A stretch of 64,000 nucleotides of DNA from Spirochaeta thermophila DSM 6578 (GCF_000184345.1 NC_017583.1:1922001-1986000), one strand, 5' to 3'. Shown: positions 1 through 10,049, counted from the stretch's first letter. Program-made: numbers and translations. The notes: generated from the sequence alone by a model not told the origin.

Positions 1-1029
<1,029 letters not shown>

Positions 1030-1050
1030 GGTGAGCGGTGAACCACGCGG

Positions 1051-1079
1051 AAGGGAGCACGCGGAGTGCTCCCTTTTTC
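1051..1079 (+). terminator. Rho-independent terminator after ilvC
   Basis: A perfect 10-bp stem (AAGGGAGCAC pairing with GTGCTCCCTT, loop GCGGA) is followed by a T-rich tail. It lies 21 bases after the ilvC stop codon. Confidence 0.85.
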
Positions 1080-1137
1080 TTGTCTTTTTGCTCCAAGAGG
1101 AGTACCATGGAGGGGATTCCACCCATAAGGAGGCGTC

Positions 1138-1566
1138 GTGAAACGAACGATACTGCTCCCTGCCCTCCTCTTCGCCCTCTCGGTGGCACTCCCGGCTGAA
1201 GACCTCACCGGTACTTGGAGATTGCAGACCCAGGTCATCCAGGTCATCCGCAACGGCCAGGTACTCGGCTTCGCCAACCCCGAGCAGGAGCGGTCGATCT
1301 CGCGTATACAGATCTCGGGAGACAGCGCGACCATCGTCTTCGGGGAAATATCCTTCTCCTGCGCCTTCAGGCAGGAGGGGCGGTACCTTCTCTTCCGGCT
1401 CCCCGATCAGGAGGCCAACATCGTCATCACCGTCATCCCCTTGAGGAGCGGGGGCTACAAATTCAGTTACTGCCTCGCCCCTCCGAGGGAGGGCACTCCC
1501 GTCTCGGGCGCAGGGAGCTCCACCCTCATCAACTTCATAGGGAACATGGTGGAAGAAGGCTCCTGA
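1138..1566 (+). CDS. Small exported protein of unknown function
   Basis: A 142-residue protein. It begins with GTG, 6-10 bases after the strong ribosome-binding site AAGGAGG. Residues 1-20 form a typical signal peptide (MKRTILLPALLFALSVALPA) with likely cleavage after the second Ala, giving a mature product of about 120 residues in the periplasm. The mature part starts DLTGTWRL and alternates short polar and hydrophobic stretches, which suggests a small beta-barrel or lipocalin-like fold; this is only inferred from the GTW start and strand pattern. I recognise no family. It sits alone between the ilvC terminator and a convergent operon. Confidence 0.7.
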   Translation: MKRTILLPALLFALSVALPAEDLTGTWRLQTQVIQVIRNGQVLGFANPEQERSISRIQISGDSATIVFGEISFSCAFRQEGRYLLFRLPDQEANIVITVIPLRSGGYKFSYCLAPPREGTPVSGAGSSTLINFIGNMVEEGS

Positions 1567-1570
1567 GAGA

Positions 1571-2017
1571 CTAGAAGTTTTCCAGAAGCTCCAGCATCAC
1601 CCCGAGGAGGGAGCGGGTGTCCATGTAGGCATAGCGCCCTCCCGGGTAGTCCCCCTGTTGCACGAGGGGAAAGCCGAGCGCCTCGATCCGTCGGGCCCTC
1701 TGCGGAAGGTCTTTCACGTACACCCCAAGGTGGTGGAGACCCTCGCCCCCCTCATCGAGAAACTCGCGCCAGATACTCGGATGTTCGTCGGGTTCTATGA
1801 GCTCGACAGTGACCTGACCTGCCGGAATGAAGGCGAGCCGCGCCCTCGCGGGTGTGGGGCTTCCCCGGTAGAGGGTGTGGGCCTCTTCCTGCGGCCCGGT
1901 GATCACGGGCTCGGGAGGGTCCACTCCCAGGAGAGCGGCCCACGCACGTGCGCTCTTCTCGATGTCGCGCACGATGAAGGCCACCTGGGCGATCTCGAAC
2001 GTATCGAATATGCTCAT
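1571..2017 (-). CDS. VOC-family protein, methylmalonyl-CoA epimerase-like
   Basis: A 148-residue protein of the vicinal-oxygen-chelate (glyoxalase/epimerase) superfamily, with two beta-alpha-beta-beta-beta modules. Module 1 begins FEIAQVAFIVRDIEKSA and module 2 begins GLHHLGVYVKDL. Candidate metal ligands are the Glu/Gln of VELIEP, the His of LHHLGV and the Glu of LGVMLELLE. The usual first His of methylmalonyl-CoA epimerases is a Gln here (AQVAFIV), so the exact substrate is open. The start ATG overlaps the stop of the upstream lipoprotein gene by 4 bases (ATGA) and has a GAGGAAGGAGGG ribosome-binding site, so it is the last gene of the operon. Confidence 0.82.
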   Translation of the reverse strand: MSIFDTFEIAQVAFIVRDIEKSARAWAALLGVDPPEPVITGPQEEAHTLYRGSPTPARARLAFIPAGQVTVELIEPDEHPSIWREFLDEGGEGLHHLGVYVKDLPQRARRIEALGFPLVQQGDYPGGRYAYMDTRSLLGVMLELLENF

Positions 2018-2868
2018 GACTCCCTCCTTCCTCGTTTCCCCTCGGGGGACAGCGCGCCGAACACCCTCCGAAGCACCCCCACCTTCCCGAGGAGGAGCCA
2101 GTAGAGAAAGGCGAGGACGCCGATCCCGGGGATGCCGAAGACCACCAGTCCTATGAGCACGAGGAGAAGACCGTAGAGGAAACGAACGAATCCCACCCAC
2201 AGGCTCCCCAAGCCCTCCTTAAGCGAAGGATACGAAGGAGGCGCCTTTTCCGGAGGAAGGGTGAAGGTGAAGAGGATACGTGAGAACGAGATGTCCTGTT
2301 CCAGCCTCCGCTTCTGCCCCTCCATCTGCTCGATCTCGGTTCGCACCCGTGCGATCGCCTCCTCCACCTTGAGGATATCCTCCAGGGTCTTCGCCTCACC
2401 GAGGTACCCTCTGTAGCGTTCCTCGAGGAGATACGCGTTCTTGAGTCGGGTCTCCAGGTCGTAGTAGCGCTCGGTCACGTCGATCACACGCTGGCTCGAG
2501 CTCAGCACCCGTCCCCACTCCCCCGCCCGCTCCATCGCCTCCCCGAACCGCCCCTCCGGGACCCTCGCCTCCACCTGCGCTCCACTCTCCCACCGCTCCA
2601 CCCTCGCCACGTACCCACCCCATCCCTCCACCATCTCCCTCACCCCCCCCACCGCCGCATCCACATCCCCCACCTCCAGCTCCACCTCCCCTTCCCGCAC
2701 CAGCTTCCGCTCCACCCCCACCACATCCTCCGCCCCCTCCACCCCCGACGCCGCCATCTTCGCCGGCGCCGCCTCCGCAAACCCCAGCGCCCGCACCTCA
2801 TCCTTCCCCCGCCCCCCGCACCCCGCCAGCACCCCCACCAACACGAACACGCCCAGCATCTTCTTCAT
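2014..2868 (-). CDS. DUF4349-type membrane-anchored lipoprotein
   Basis: A 284-residue protein. The signal peptide ends in a lipobox (LVGVLAGC), so the mature N-terminus is expected to be lipidated. The middle has a beta-rich segment (EGEVELEVGDVDAAVGG), then the motif VIDVTERYYDLETRLKNA and a long coiled coil (LEERYRG to RRLEQDISF). The C-terminus is hydrophobic (about residues 215-262, FVRFLYGLLLVLIGLVVF) and likely spans the membrane. This order matches DUF4349 proteins, whose function is unknown. I chose the ATG of MKKML because GGAGGGT lies just upstream and the lipobox fits. An in-frame extension runs back through the 9-bp tandem repeat. The N-terminal half uses almost only G-ending codons; the C-terminal half does not. 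Confidence 0.8.
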   Translation of the reverse strand: MKKMLGVFVLVGVLAGCGGRGKDEVRALGFAEAAPAKMAASGVEGAEDVVGVERKLVREGEVELEVGDVDAAVGGVREMVEGWGGYVARVERWESGAQVEARVPEGRFGEAMERAGEWGRVLSSSQRVIDVTERYYDLETRLKNAYLLEERYRGYLGEAKTLEDILKVEEAIARVRTEIEQMEGQKRRLEQDISFSRILFTFTLPPEKAPPSYPSLKEGLGSLWVGFVRFLYGLLLVLIGLVVFGIPGIGVLAFLYWLLLGKVGVLRRVFGALSPEGKRGRRES

Positions 2869-2905
2869 ACCCTCCATCCTACTACACCCCAACCCGGAAC
2901 ACAAG

Positions 2906-2986
2906 CCCACCCATCCCACCCATCCCACCCATCCCACCCATCCCACCCATCCCACCCATCCCACCCATCCCACCCATCCCACCCAT
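2906..2986. repeat. Nine exact tandem copies of a 9-bp unit
   Basis: The unit CCCACCCAT (ATGGGTGGG on the minus strand) is repeated nine times without a mismatch between rsmE and the downstream lipoprotein gene. Since 9 is a multiple of 3, all three minus-strand frames stay open through it (MGG, WVG or GWD repeats). One of them is in frame with the lipoprotein gene. Confidence 0.97.
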
Positions 2987-2994
2987 CCCGCCTC

Positions 2995-3702
2995 CTACCC
3001 CCACCACCCCGCCCCCTCCGCCACCCTCCCCAACGCCACGTGGCACGCCACCTCGGTCCTGAGCATCCTCGGCCCCAGTGAGAGCCGCACAAACCCCTCC
3101 CTCTCCAGCACCCTCCGCTCCTCGTCGGTCCACCCCCGCTCAGGTCCCACCGCCACCACATACCGCGCCCCCCGTACCACCCCCTCCCCCTGACCTGCCG
3201 CCTCATCGCACACATAACGCACCCCATCTCCACACATCCTAACCCCCTCCTCCAACGACCGCACCCGTACCACCTCAGGCACCCGCGTCGTCACCCCCTG
3301 CTCCGCGCCCTCGATGAGAGACCGCTCCCATCCCCCCTCCTTCCACAGCGTACTCTCCAGGTACGACCGCTCCGAAAGCCTCGCAGGAAAGACCACCACC
3401 CGCTCCAGCCCCAACGCAGAGAGATCCCGCAGGAGCCTCCTCCCCACGATCGGGCGCACCGCCGCCACCAGGAGCGTCACCGGCAACGGTGGAGGAGGGT
3501 CCCGATCGAACGTACACGAGAGCCGCACCTCCTCCCGCGCCACCTCTTCCACCCGCCCTTCCCCCATCCTCCCCCCCAGCACCCCCACCCGCACCACCTC
3601 CCCCTCCCTCACGCGCAGCACCGACACCAGGTGCTCGTACCTCCGGTCACCGCGTACGAGCCTCGTGCAGTCCTCTTCAGGAAGAAAGAGCACCAGGTTC
3701 AT
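2995..3702 (-). CDS. rsmE: 16S rRNA m3U1498 methyltransferase RsmE
   Basis: A 235-residue SPOUT-class RNA methyltransferase that would modify U1498 of 16S rRNA in the 30S subunit. The N-terminal PUA-like domain (residues 1-70) begins MNLVLFLPEED and contains HLVSVLRVREGE. The C-terminal knotted domain carries AAVRPIVGRRLLRDLSALGLERVV, AVGPERGWTDEE (SAM-binding loop) and LSLGPRMLRTEVA, the RsmE signatures. The ATG lies 8 bases after the stop of the TetR gene, so they are probably co-transcribed. Codon use is extremely biased to G-ending codons. The longer open frame upstream is ignored because RsmE homologues start at this point. Confidence 0.92.
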   Translation of the reverse strand: MNLVLFLPEEDCTRLVRGDRRYEHLVSVLRVREGEVVRVGVLGGRMGEGRVEEVAREEVRLSCTFDRDPPPPLPVTLLVAAVRPIVGRRLLRDLSALGLERVVVFPARLSERSYLESTLWKEGGWERSLIEGAEQGVTTRVPEVVRVRSLEEGVRMCGDGVRYVCDEAAGQGEGVVRGARYVVAVGPERGWTDEERRVLEREGFVRLSLGPRMLRTEVACHVALGRVAEGAGWWG

Positions 3703-3710
3703 CCCACACC

Positions 3711-4262
3711 CTACCTGGTGAGAAACTCCGAGATCTCCCGCAGAAAGAGAGGCCTCACTCCCACCAGCTTCTCGAGCAGGAGCCCGTCGATCACGGCCAT
3801 GAGTACCGCAGCCCGCACCTCCACATCCCCACGCTCGCCCAGAAGCTGCTCGAGCCCCTCCCGGAGGATCTGGCGCCACCTCCCGTATTCCTGGAGGAAC
3901 CGCCGTCGCAGGATCTCGTTCCCCCCGATCGCATCCTGGAGCAGGTAGAGGTGCACCGGCCCCCTCGTATTCCCCCTGAGCAAGAGGTTGAGCACCACAT
4001 GGAGGATCTCCTGCGGCGAGGCCTCATCCTTCGCCTTCGCCACCCAATCGAGGATCTCCTCCGTGATATACCTGATGTGCCGCTCGGTGAGATCGAAGAT
4101 GAGATCGCTCTTCGAGGCATAGTAGTAGTAGAGCGTCCCCTTGCTCATCCCCAGCTCTTTTGCGATATCCGCCAGGCTCGTGTTCGCGACCCCTTTCCTT
4201 CGGATCACCCTCACCGCGGCATTGAGGATCCTGTCCTTGCTGTACTTTGCACTCTTACCCAT
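3711..4262 (-). CDS. TetR/AcrR family transcriptional regulator
   Basis: A 183-residue regulator. The N-terminal helix-turn-helix is clear: [19 protein letters not shown], then [19 protein letters not shown] and KSDLIFDL, typical of TetR DNA-binding domains. The C-terminal all-helical domain would bind an unidentified ligand. I chose the ATG of MGKSAKYSK, which overlaps the end of the histidine kinase gene by 8 bases. An AGGAGG lies 12 bases upstream. An alternative ATG four codons earlier directly abuts the AGGAGG and so is less likely. Its target genes are unknown; position between a sensor kinase and rsmE does not reveal them. Confidence 0.85.
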   Translation of the reverse strand: MGKSAKYSKDRILNAAVRVIRRKGVANTSLADIAKELGMSKGTLYYYYASKSDLIFDLTERHIRYITEEILDWVAKAKDEASPQEILHVVLNLLLRGNTRGPVHLYLLQDAIGGNEILRRRFLQEYGRWRQILREGLEQLLGERGDVEVRAAVLMAVIDGLLLEKLVGVRPLFLREISEFLTR

Positions 4263-7200
4263 GAGATCTTCCATCCTCCTGCTCTGAAAGAATGATATCA
4301 GGGCCTCTCCCGAGAAGCTCACCCAGAATCCCCAGTTCCTCGTCCAGCTCACGGACGAGACGCCTCGCCTCCTCCACCTCCCCCCTTCCCGCCGCCCCTT
4401 CGAGCCTCCTCGCGAGCGAAGCGGCCCTCACTCCGCCCACGTTTCCGCACACCCCCTTCAGGCTGTGCGCGAGTCTCGAAAGCAGATCCCATTCCCCCCT
4501 CTCCAGTGCAGACGAAAGGGAGGACCGCTTGTCCCCGAGGTCTCTGAGGAACACCTCCCAGAACTCGCGAAGCAGTTCCCTGCTCCCCCCCATCCTGAGG
4601 AGCGACCCCTCCACGTCGAGATGGGGGAGATCCTCCTCGGGGAGATCCTGCACCGGAGGGGAGACCCCTTCCCCCCTTCCGGCGACCTGCTCGAGCGCCC
4701 GAGCGAGATCCTCTATCCCCACCGGCTTGAGGACCACCCCGTCCATACCCACCTCATCCACCCGATCCTGGATCTCCCCCACCGCGTGGGCCGTGAGGGC
4801 GAACACGGGCACCATCCTCGCGCGCCCACCCGCCTCCCCGGCCCTGATCCTCCTCGCACACTCGAACCCGTCCATACCCGGCATCTCCACATCCATGAAC
4901 ACCGCATCCACCTCCTCCCGTCCGAGCAACGCGAGCGCATCCTTTCCGCTCTCGGCCACGAGCACACGATGTCCCAGATGCTCAAGGAGCCGTCTCGCCA
5001 CCAGGGCATTCACCCTGTTGTCCTCCACCACGAGCACCCTCATCGCACGGGACACGCGCGGCACCTGCCCCTTTGCCGGCGGGGCGGCTTCCCCCTCCGC
5101 CTCCTCCAGGACGAGTCTGCAGACGAACGTGCTCCCCCGGCCCACCTCGCTCGAGACCACGACGGTCCCACCCATCATCTCGGCGAGCTGACGAGAGATG
5201 CTCAGCCCCAGACCCGTACCGCCGTACCTGCGCGTGATCGAAGAGTCCGCCTGGGTGAAGGGTTCGAAGATCCGCTCGAGTTTCTCCGGCGGGATCCCTA
5301 TGCCGGTGTCCTCCACCACCAGCTCCACCTCCCAGTCGCGATCGTACATGCGGTGCCCCGTCACCGAGAGGGTCACCCCCCCCTCCTCGGTGAACTTGAG
5401 GGCATTGCTCAGGAGGTTGATGAGGATCTGACGTATCCTCACCGGGTCACCATTCACCTCGGAGGGAAGCCCCTCCGAGAGGTGGAGTTCGAAGGAAAGC
5501 CCCTTGGTCTCTGCCTGAGGCCTGAACATCTCCCAGGTGTGCCGCACCAGATCCGGGAACCTCAAGGGGATGCGCTCGAGTTCGATCCTTCCGGCCTCGA
5601 TCCTCGAGAGATCCAGTATGTCGTTGATGAGGGCGAGCAAGGTGCCCGCCGAATCCTTGATGATGGCGAGCCCTTCCTCCACCTCGGGGGACACCCTGGA
5701 GAGGAGCAGGAGATCGCTCATCCCCGTGATCGCATTGAGAGGGGTGCGAATCTCGTGGCTCATGCTCGCGAGGAAGGCACTCTTCGCCCGGTTCGCCTCC
5801 TCGGCCTGACGACGCGCATCCTCCAAGTGGCGCAACGCATCCTTGTAGGAGGTGATGTCCCGCGTGACCACCGCCACGTGGGTGATCCTTTCCCCTTCCC
5901 TGTAGGGATTGTAGGAAACTTCGAGATCGCGCTCCCCGAGGAGTCCGAAGACGAATCGATCCTCCACCACCACCCTCTCGCCCTCGAACGCCCGCTGGAT
6001 ATAGGGGAGGATCTTTCGCCTGAAGGTCTCTTCTCCCCAGAGTTCCGCCACCCGGTGTCCCACGAAGTCTTCCCGTCCCTTGCCGTGCGCCTTGCAGAAG
6101 GCATCGTTCACCGCCTCGTAACGGAAGTCGCTGCTTATGAGGGACATGAAGTCTGCAGAGGCGTTCACCATGAACTTGTAGCGCTCGAGCTCTTCGGTCG
6201 CCTTCCGCTCCGCCGTCACATCCTCCAGGAGCACCACCACCCCCCTGATCACCCCTTCGTCGTCGAGATGAGGCGTGGCGACCATCGAAAAGATCCTCTC
6301 GCCGTACTTCGTCTGCCTCCGCACCTCCGCTCGCTGCGTCTTCCCCGACGCGAAGACCGGGGGGAGGGGACACTCCTCGCAGGGGAGCACAGGCCCCTTG
6401 CAGATCTCCACACAGCGAACCCCTTCCGTCCCCCAGGAAATCCCGGGGAACCACTCCTCCATCCTGCGGTTCCAGGCACGGACGACGTAATCCCGGTTGA
6501 GGAGCATCACTCCCACCGTGATGTTCTCGAGCACATTGCGGTACTGTCGCTCACGAAGGGCGAGGGTGTTCACCGCCTCCCGCTCCGCCGTGATATCCGA
6601 GAGGTGGAAAAGCGTGCCCTTCCGCCGGTCGAGGGCATCAGTGATCCAGGTGGCATGCACCTCGAAGAGCGTGGAACCCACCTGTATCTCGAACTGCTCC
6701 ATGTGCGCCCTGAGGGAGAGGGGAAAGAGACCTCCGGGAAAGACCGCATCGATCTCCTTCCCTCTCACCTCCCGTGAGGTGTGCCCCACCAGGCGTTCGC
6801 ACGCCTTGTTGATGAAGCGGATCCTGTCCGCGGCATCGAGGACGATCACCGGATCCGGCATGGCGTCGAAGATGAGCTCCCTCGCCGCAGGAAGCACGTC
6901 CACCCGCGCATCGTGGGCGAGGAGGGAGAGGAGCACCATGCACCCGAAGGAGAGCCCCAACAGGTACCAGAGGATGAAGACCTCAGGGAGCATGATGAAG
7001 GGAAAGCCCAGGGGAGCCACCGCAAGGAGGGGGCTGTAGGCACGGAAGAACCACTCGTACCGCTCGTAGCGAAAGAAGATCACGGCGAGAGAGTAGAGGA
7101 TCATGAGTCCCCCCGAGGCGTAGGAGAACCAGCGGGGAGAGAATGTCTCGGGATCCCACACCCATGAAGGGACCGCCCTCATGAGCACCCCGCCGAGGAG

Positions 7201-7491
7201 AAAGACCCCCACGGGAAAGATCCTCACCCAGAAGAGGACGCGTCCCCTGAACCCCGCCGCCCCCGTGGCCACCAGGAACCAGGAGAGAGGGAGGAGGAAG
7301 AGAGGATGGTACCAGATGAGCTGGACATTGGGATCGTCCACGAAGACCGTATGCCCCATCACATAGAGAAGGGCGGTGAAGAACAAGGTGAAGGTGTAGA
7401 GCAGGAGCCACCTCCTCAAGGGAACTTCGAGGAAGAGGGAGAAGAGGAAGAGGAAGAAACTGAAGAAGAGGAGGACCCACTCCAACGCCAT
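4255..7491 (-). CDS. Hybrid sensor histidine kinase (7TM, 3 PAS, HisKA, HATPase, REC, HPt)
   Basis: A 1078-residue multi-step phosphorelay kinase in the inner membrane. Residues 1-195 hold about seven hydrophobic helices (histidine-kinase 7TM-like sensor). Three PAS domains follow at about 203-305, 315-430 and 437-550. The HisKA box SHEIRTPLN places the phospho-His at H579. The ATPase boxes are [23 protein letters not shown] and [11 protein letters not shown]. The receiver domain (817-937) has its phospho-Asp at D867 in MDVEMPG. The HPt domain ends the protein with H1009 in LAHSLKG. The second PAS contains C360, C364, C371 and C374, a Cys group that could sense redox or bind metal. The start lacks a ribosome-binding site and fits a leaderless transcript. 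Confidence 0.93.
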   Translation of the reverse strand: MALEWVLLFFSFFLFLFSLFLEVPLRRWLLLYTFTLFFTALLYVMGHTVFVDDPNVQLIWYHPLFLLPLSWFLVATGAAGFRGRVLFWVRIFPVGVFLLGGVLMRAVPSWVWDPETFSPRWFSYASGGLMILYSLAVIFFRYERYEWFFRAYSPLLAVAPLGFPFIMLPEVFILWYLLGLSFGCMVLLSLLAHDARVDVLPAARELIFDAMPDPVIVLDAADRIRFINKACERLVGHTSREVRGKEIDAVFPGGLFPLSLRAHMEQFEIQVGSTLFEVHATWITDALDRRKGTLFHLSDITAEREAVNTLALRERQYRNVLENITVGVMLLNRDYVVRAWNRRMEEWFPGISWGTEGVRCVEICKGPVLPCEECPLPPVFASGKTQRAEVRRQTKYGERIFSMVATPHLDDEGVIRGVVVLLEDVTAERKATEELERYKFMVNASADFMSLISSDFRYEAVNDAFCKAHGKGREDFVGHRVAELWGEETFRRKILPYIQRAFEGERVVVEDRFVFGLLGERDLEVSYNPYREGERITHVAVVTRDITSYKDALRHLEDARRQAEEANRAKSAFLASMSHEIRTPLNAITGMSDLLLLSRVSPEVEEGLAIIKDSAGTLLALINDILDLSRIEAGRIELERIPLRFPDLVRHTWEMFRPQAETKGLSFELHLSEGLPSEVNGDPVRIRQILINLLSNALKFTEEGGVTLSVTGHRMYDRDWEVELVVEDTGIGIPPEKLERIFEPFTQADSSITRRYGGTGLGLSISRQLAEMMGGTVVVSSEVGRGSTFVCRLVLEEAEGEAAPPAKGQVPRVSRAMRVLVVEDNRVNALVARRLLEHLGHRVLVAESGKDALALLGREEVDAVFMDVEMPGMDGFECARRIRAGEAGGRARMVPVFALTAHAVGEIQDRVDEVGMDGVVLKPVGIEDLARALEQVAGRGEGVSPPVQDLPEEDLPHLDVEGSLLRMGGSRELLREFWEVFLRDLGDKRSSLSSALERGEWDLLSRLAHSLKGVCGNVGGVRAASLARRLEGAAGRGEVEEARRLVRELDEELGILGELLGRGPDIILSEQEDGRSHG

Positions 7492-7497
7492 AGACTA

Positions 7498-7526
7498 AGG
7501 ATATACGACAACACCGGTTTTCTCAA
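7498..7526 (-). promoter_or_regulatory. Promoter of histidine kinase operon, predicted leaderless
   Basis: On the minus strand TTGAGA and TATCCT are separated by 17 bases. The -10 ends 6 bases before the ATG at 7491, which places +1 on the A of ATG. No Shine-Dalgarno sequence precedes the ATG. Confidence 0.5.
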
Positions 7527-7561
7527 CAAGAAAGCCGCACCTATATCAGGGAGAGACAAAA

Positions 7562-7585
7562 AGAGAGGCCCGTCCGGGCCTCTCT
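7562..7585 (-). terminator. Terminator after tRNA-Tyr
   Basis: A hairpin with a 10-bp or longer stem (AGAGAGGCCC with GGGCCTCTCT). On the minus strand it is followed by TTTTTGTCT, just downstream of the tRNA pair. Confidence 0.8.
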
Positions 7586-7588
7586 CGG

Positions 7589-7671
7589 TGGGGAGAGAAG
7601 GATTCGAACCTTCGAAGGCAAACGCCAGCAGATTTACAGTCTGCCCCCTTTGACCGCTCGGGAATCTCCCC
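7589..7671 (-). tRNA. tRNA-Tyr (GTA)
   Basis: The acceptor arm GGGGAGA/TCTCCCC, the anticodon loop CTGTAAA with GTA, a long variable arm and the T loop GGTTCGAATCC are all visible. The length is 83 bases including the discriminator A. Full CCA is not encoded (CCG follows), so it must be added by an enzyme. Confidence 0.95.
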
Positions 7672-7687
7672 ACATCCATGTCTCAGG

Positions 7688-7760
7688 AGCCAACTGTCGG
7701 ATTCGAACCGACGACCCCGAGATTACAAGTCACGTGCTCTACCAGCTGAGCTAAGTTGGC
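7688..7760 (-). tRNA. tRNA-Thr (TGT)
   Basis: The acceptor arm GCCAACT/AGTTGGC, D arm AGCTCAGCTGGTAGAGC, anticodon TGT in CTTGTAA, and T arm GTCGGTTCGAATCCGAC are visible. CCA is not encoded. It lies 16 bases upstream of tRNA-Tyr in the same transcript. Confidence 0.95.
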
Positions 7761-7778
7761 TCGCTTTACGCGTCCATG

Positions 7779-7807
7779 TATATACTCGAAAATCATCCCC
7801 CTGTCAA
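7779..7807 (-). promoter_or_regulatory. Strong promoter for the tRNA-Thr/tRNA-Tyr pair
   Basis: TTGACA and TATATA with exactly 17 bases between, on the minus strand. The predicted start is about 12 bases before tRNA-Thr. The -35 box overlaps the last codons and stop of the upstream reductase gene. Confidence 0.85.
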
Positions 7808-8541
7808 GGCCCTATCACGGGGATGAGGGCCTTGCGGTCCGCGGGATAGTCCGGGAAGTGCTGCCTGTACCACCTGTGGTGGGAGAGAGCCCGAGGCACG
7901 AGGTTGGCACACGTCCAGAGTGCGAAGGAGATCCCCGCGAGCGACCAGGTGGCGAGGGCCCACCCCGTCCACTCGAGGATCTCACCGAAGTAGTTGGGAC
8001 ACGAGACCCACCGGAAGAGCCACCCCTGAGGGATACGGTAGCTCCCCTCCCCTTCCCTTCTGAGGGCCCTGAGCCGTGCATCGGAGACCACGTGCATCAC
8101 GAACCCCGAGAGGAAGAGGCAGACTCCCAGGAGAAAACGGGGATCCGAGGTCCACGAGGAGGCATAGTCCTTCACGAAGAGAAGCGAGTAGGTGTTGAAC
8201 CCGCTGTTGGCGAGGTTGAACACGAGGGCCATCCCCACCACGGAGAAAGGAACGTCCTTGCGTGCCCTGATGAGGAAGGGGAAGAGGAGGCTCCGATAGG
8301 CATAGTGAAAGACCCAGAGCCCCAGGAAAAAGGCGGCCAGCCCTTCCGGTCTTCCCCACAGAAGCCCGTAGAGCGGGATGAGGAGGGAAGGGAGTTCCAT
8401 CACCATCCACGCCATCCGGGCATTGAGCGGTGTTCCCCACCCCTGGCGCACGTGTCTGCCGTAGGGAGCCGTCACCTGTGAGAGCAGGATCCACACCGCC
8501 ACCGCGAGGGCCATCCAGACAAGGACGAGACGCTCATACAT
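7804..8541 (-). CDS. Steroid 5-alpha-reductase-like membrane protein
   Basis: A 245-residue integral membrane protein with about six hydrophobic segments, similar in layout to 3-oxo-5-alpha-steroid 4-dehydrogenases and the related isoprenylcysteine-methyltransferase fold. The C-terminal signature is present: GSYRIPQGWLFRWVSCPNYF, then GEILEWTGWAL and ALSHHRWYRQHFPDYP, where the family binds NADPH. The natural substrate in a bacterium is unknown; a polyprenyl or other lipid double bond is possible. The ATG overlaps the end of the upstream epimerase gene by 8 bases, so it is translated from the same mRNA as the last gene of the purU operon. Confidence 0.82.
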   Translation of the reverse strand: MYERLVLVWMALAVAVWILLSQVTAPYGRHVRQGWGTPLNARMAWMVMELPSLLIPLYGLLWGRPEGLAAFFLGLWVFHYAYRSLLFPFLIRARKDVPFSVVGMALVFNLANSGFNTYSLLFVKDYASSWTSDPRFLLGVCLFLSGFVMHVVSDARLRALRREGEGSYRIPQGWLFRWVSCPNYFGEILEWTGWALATWSLAGISFALWTCANLVPRALSHHRWYRQHFPDYPADRKALIPVIGP

Positions 8542-9502
8542 AGCCGTACTCCTTGAACCATCGATAGGTATCCTCGAGGGTCTCCTCGAGCGGACGGGCC
8601 ACGTAGCCCAATCCACGGCGCGCCCTTTCGGACGAGACCGGGGTCCGCCAGGAGAGAGCCCCGATCGCCTCCGCAGTGAAGAGCGGCTCACCGGGCAGGA
8701 GAGGCAGGAGGATCCCACCGAGACCCGCTCCGATCCGCGCAAGTCCCGGCGGCACCACCACCCGAGGCGCCCTCACGCCGGCCACCCCGCACCACGCACG
8801 GGCGAGCTCCGCCACCTTCACATACCTGCCCGACAACACGTACCGCTCCCCCCTCCACCCCCGCTCCAACGCCGCCACCACCCCCTCCGCTACATCCCGC
8901 ACGTCCACCCAGTCGAAACCCCCCTCCACCAGCGCCGGCACCCTCCCCCGCGCGAGCGCAATGAAGAACCTTCCCATACGAGAGGGCTTGTAGTCCTTCG
9001 GCCCTATGATCCCGGTGGGACAGACCGCCACCACATCCTGACCCCTCGCGGCCGCCTCCGTCGCCACCCGGAGCCCCTCCGCCTTGCTCCTGTCGTACAC
9101 CGACCCCTCCCCGTCGACCAGGGGCGCCCCCTCGTCCACCATCCCGCCGCACTCCCTGAAGGCGTGGATCGAGCTCACGTGCACCACCCTCCGCACCCCC
9201 ACCCGAGCCGCCGCATCCAGCACGTTCCGCACCCCCTCCACGTTCACCCGCCACACCATCCCCCCGTGCCCACCTGAAATCGACACATAGGCGGCGCAGT
9301 GCACCACCGCATCCACCCCCCCGAAGGCCCGCTCCAGGCTCTCCCTGTCGAGCACATCCGCCTCCACCACCTCGCACCCACACCCCTCCACCGCCCGCCT
9401 GTCCCGCCGCACCACCGCCCGCACCCGGTAACCCCGCGCAAGAAGCACATCCACCACGTTCCCACCCAGGTGTCCCCCCGCCCCTGTCACCGCCACGACC
9501 AT
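8534..9502 (-). CDS. NAD-dependent epimerase/dehydratase family protein (extended SDR)
   Basis: A 322-residue extended short-chain dehydrogenase. The N-terminal Rossmann motif is VTGAGGHLGGNV. HCAAYVSISG, VSSIHAF and YDRSKAEG supply the catalytic Ser and YxxxK. CPTGIIGPKDY and YVLSGRYV match dihydroflavonol-reductase/3-beta-hydroxysteroid-dehydrogenase-like members. Together with the steroid-reductase-like protein encoded next to it, it may modify a sterol-like or isoprenoid lipid (inference). I chose the ATG of MVVAVTGAG, 5 bases after the CYTH gene stop. The N-terminal two thirds uses nearly only GTG, GGG, GAG and CGG-type codons, unlike the last part. Confidence 0.85.
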   Translation of the reverse strand: MVVAVTGAGGHLGGNVVDVLLARGYRVRAVVRRDRRAVEGCGCEVVEADVLDRESLERAFGGVDAVVHCAAYVSISGGHGGMVWRVNVEGVRNVLDAAARVGVRRVVHVSSIHAFRECGGMVDEGAPLVDGEGSVYDRSKAEGLRVATEAAARGQDVVAVCPTGIIGPKDYKPSRMGRFFIALARGRVPALVEGGFDWVDVRDVAEGVVAALERGWRGERYVLSGRYVKVAELARAWCGVAGVRAPRVVVPPGLARIGAGLGGILLPLLPGEPLFTAEAIGALSWRTPVSSERARRGLGYVARPLEETLEDTYRWFKEYGYV

Positions 9503-9507
9503 GCTCC

Positions 9508-10041
9508 TCACCCCTCCACCTCCGAGCGCCCGCACAAGAGCTGGAGATACGTCCTCGCCTCCACCGCATCCAGGAGCCCCCACCGCGCAACCTCACCCCG
9601 CACCCGCCCTACCGCCTCCTCCTCGTCCCCCGCACCCACCGCCTCCACCTCCAGGAACCATCCGAGTCTCCCCACCTCACACAGCTCCACCACCACCCCC
9701 TCCCCGTGGAACCGCCATCCCCGCTTCACCTTCCGTACCAGGAACGAACACCCCAGGTAATCGAGGAGGGACCTCAAGGCCGCCGCATCCTCCACCCCGA
9801 ACTCCACCTCCTCGTTCCGCTCCACCCCGACCTCTATCCGCTTCACCTTGAAGGCGCACGTCCACCGATCTCCCTCCCTTCGCAGGCGTACATGACGAGG
9901 CCGCACCCCCTCCACAGGAGGACCCGTGTAGTACTCATCCTCCTTCTCGAAGGCCTCGCCCTCACCGTAGGCAGCCTCCAGCCGCCCCCTCAGCAGCACG
10001 GGATCCTCCACCCGCGCCTTCATCTCTATTTCTCGCCCCAC
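9508..10041 (-). CDS. CYTH-domain protein (class IV adenylate cyclase/thiamine-triphosphatase-like)
   Basis: A 177-residue protein with the CYTH signature ExExK in REIEMKARV at the N-terminus. Strand-forming motifs of a triphosphate tunnel follow: RHVRLRREGD, CAFKVKR, NEEVEFGVED and WFLEVEAVG. Such proteins hydrolyse or cyclise triphosphates with divalent metal. The layout (EYYTGP followed by RLRREGD) is closest to the CyaB/AC-IV type, but cAMP synthesis cannot be claimed from sequence. It lies 8 bases after the purU stop and 5 bases before the epimerase start, inside the operon. Codon use is strongly G-ending. Confidence 0.82.
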   Translation of the reverse strand: MGREIEMKARVEDPVLLRGRLEAAYGEGEAFEKEDEYYTGPPVEGVRPRHVRLRREGDRWTCAFKVKRIEVGVERNEEVEFGVEDAAALRSLLDYLGCSFLVRKVKRGWRFHGEGVVVELCEVGRLGWFLEVEAVGAGDEEEAVGRVRGEVARWGLLDAVEARTYLQLLCGRSEVEG

Positions 10042-10049
10042 AAGCCCTC

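Noticed and set aside
2014-2982. Lipoprotein start at the beginning of the WVG-repeat frame
   Set aside because: The lipobox signal peptide and the ribosome-binding site place the start at 2868; a repetitive N-terminus would block export.
2906-2986. The repeat block as a CRISPR array
   Set aside because: Units are 9 bp and directly joined, without spacers, and no cas gene is present.
4465-6777. Very long plus-strand open frame opposite the histidine kinase
   Set aside because: It is the antisense shadow of a G+C-rich kinase gene with clear domains; its translation is low-complexity and rich in His, Pro and Arg.
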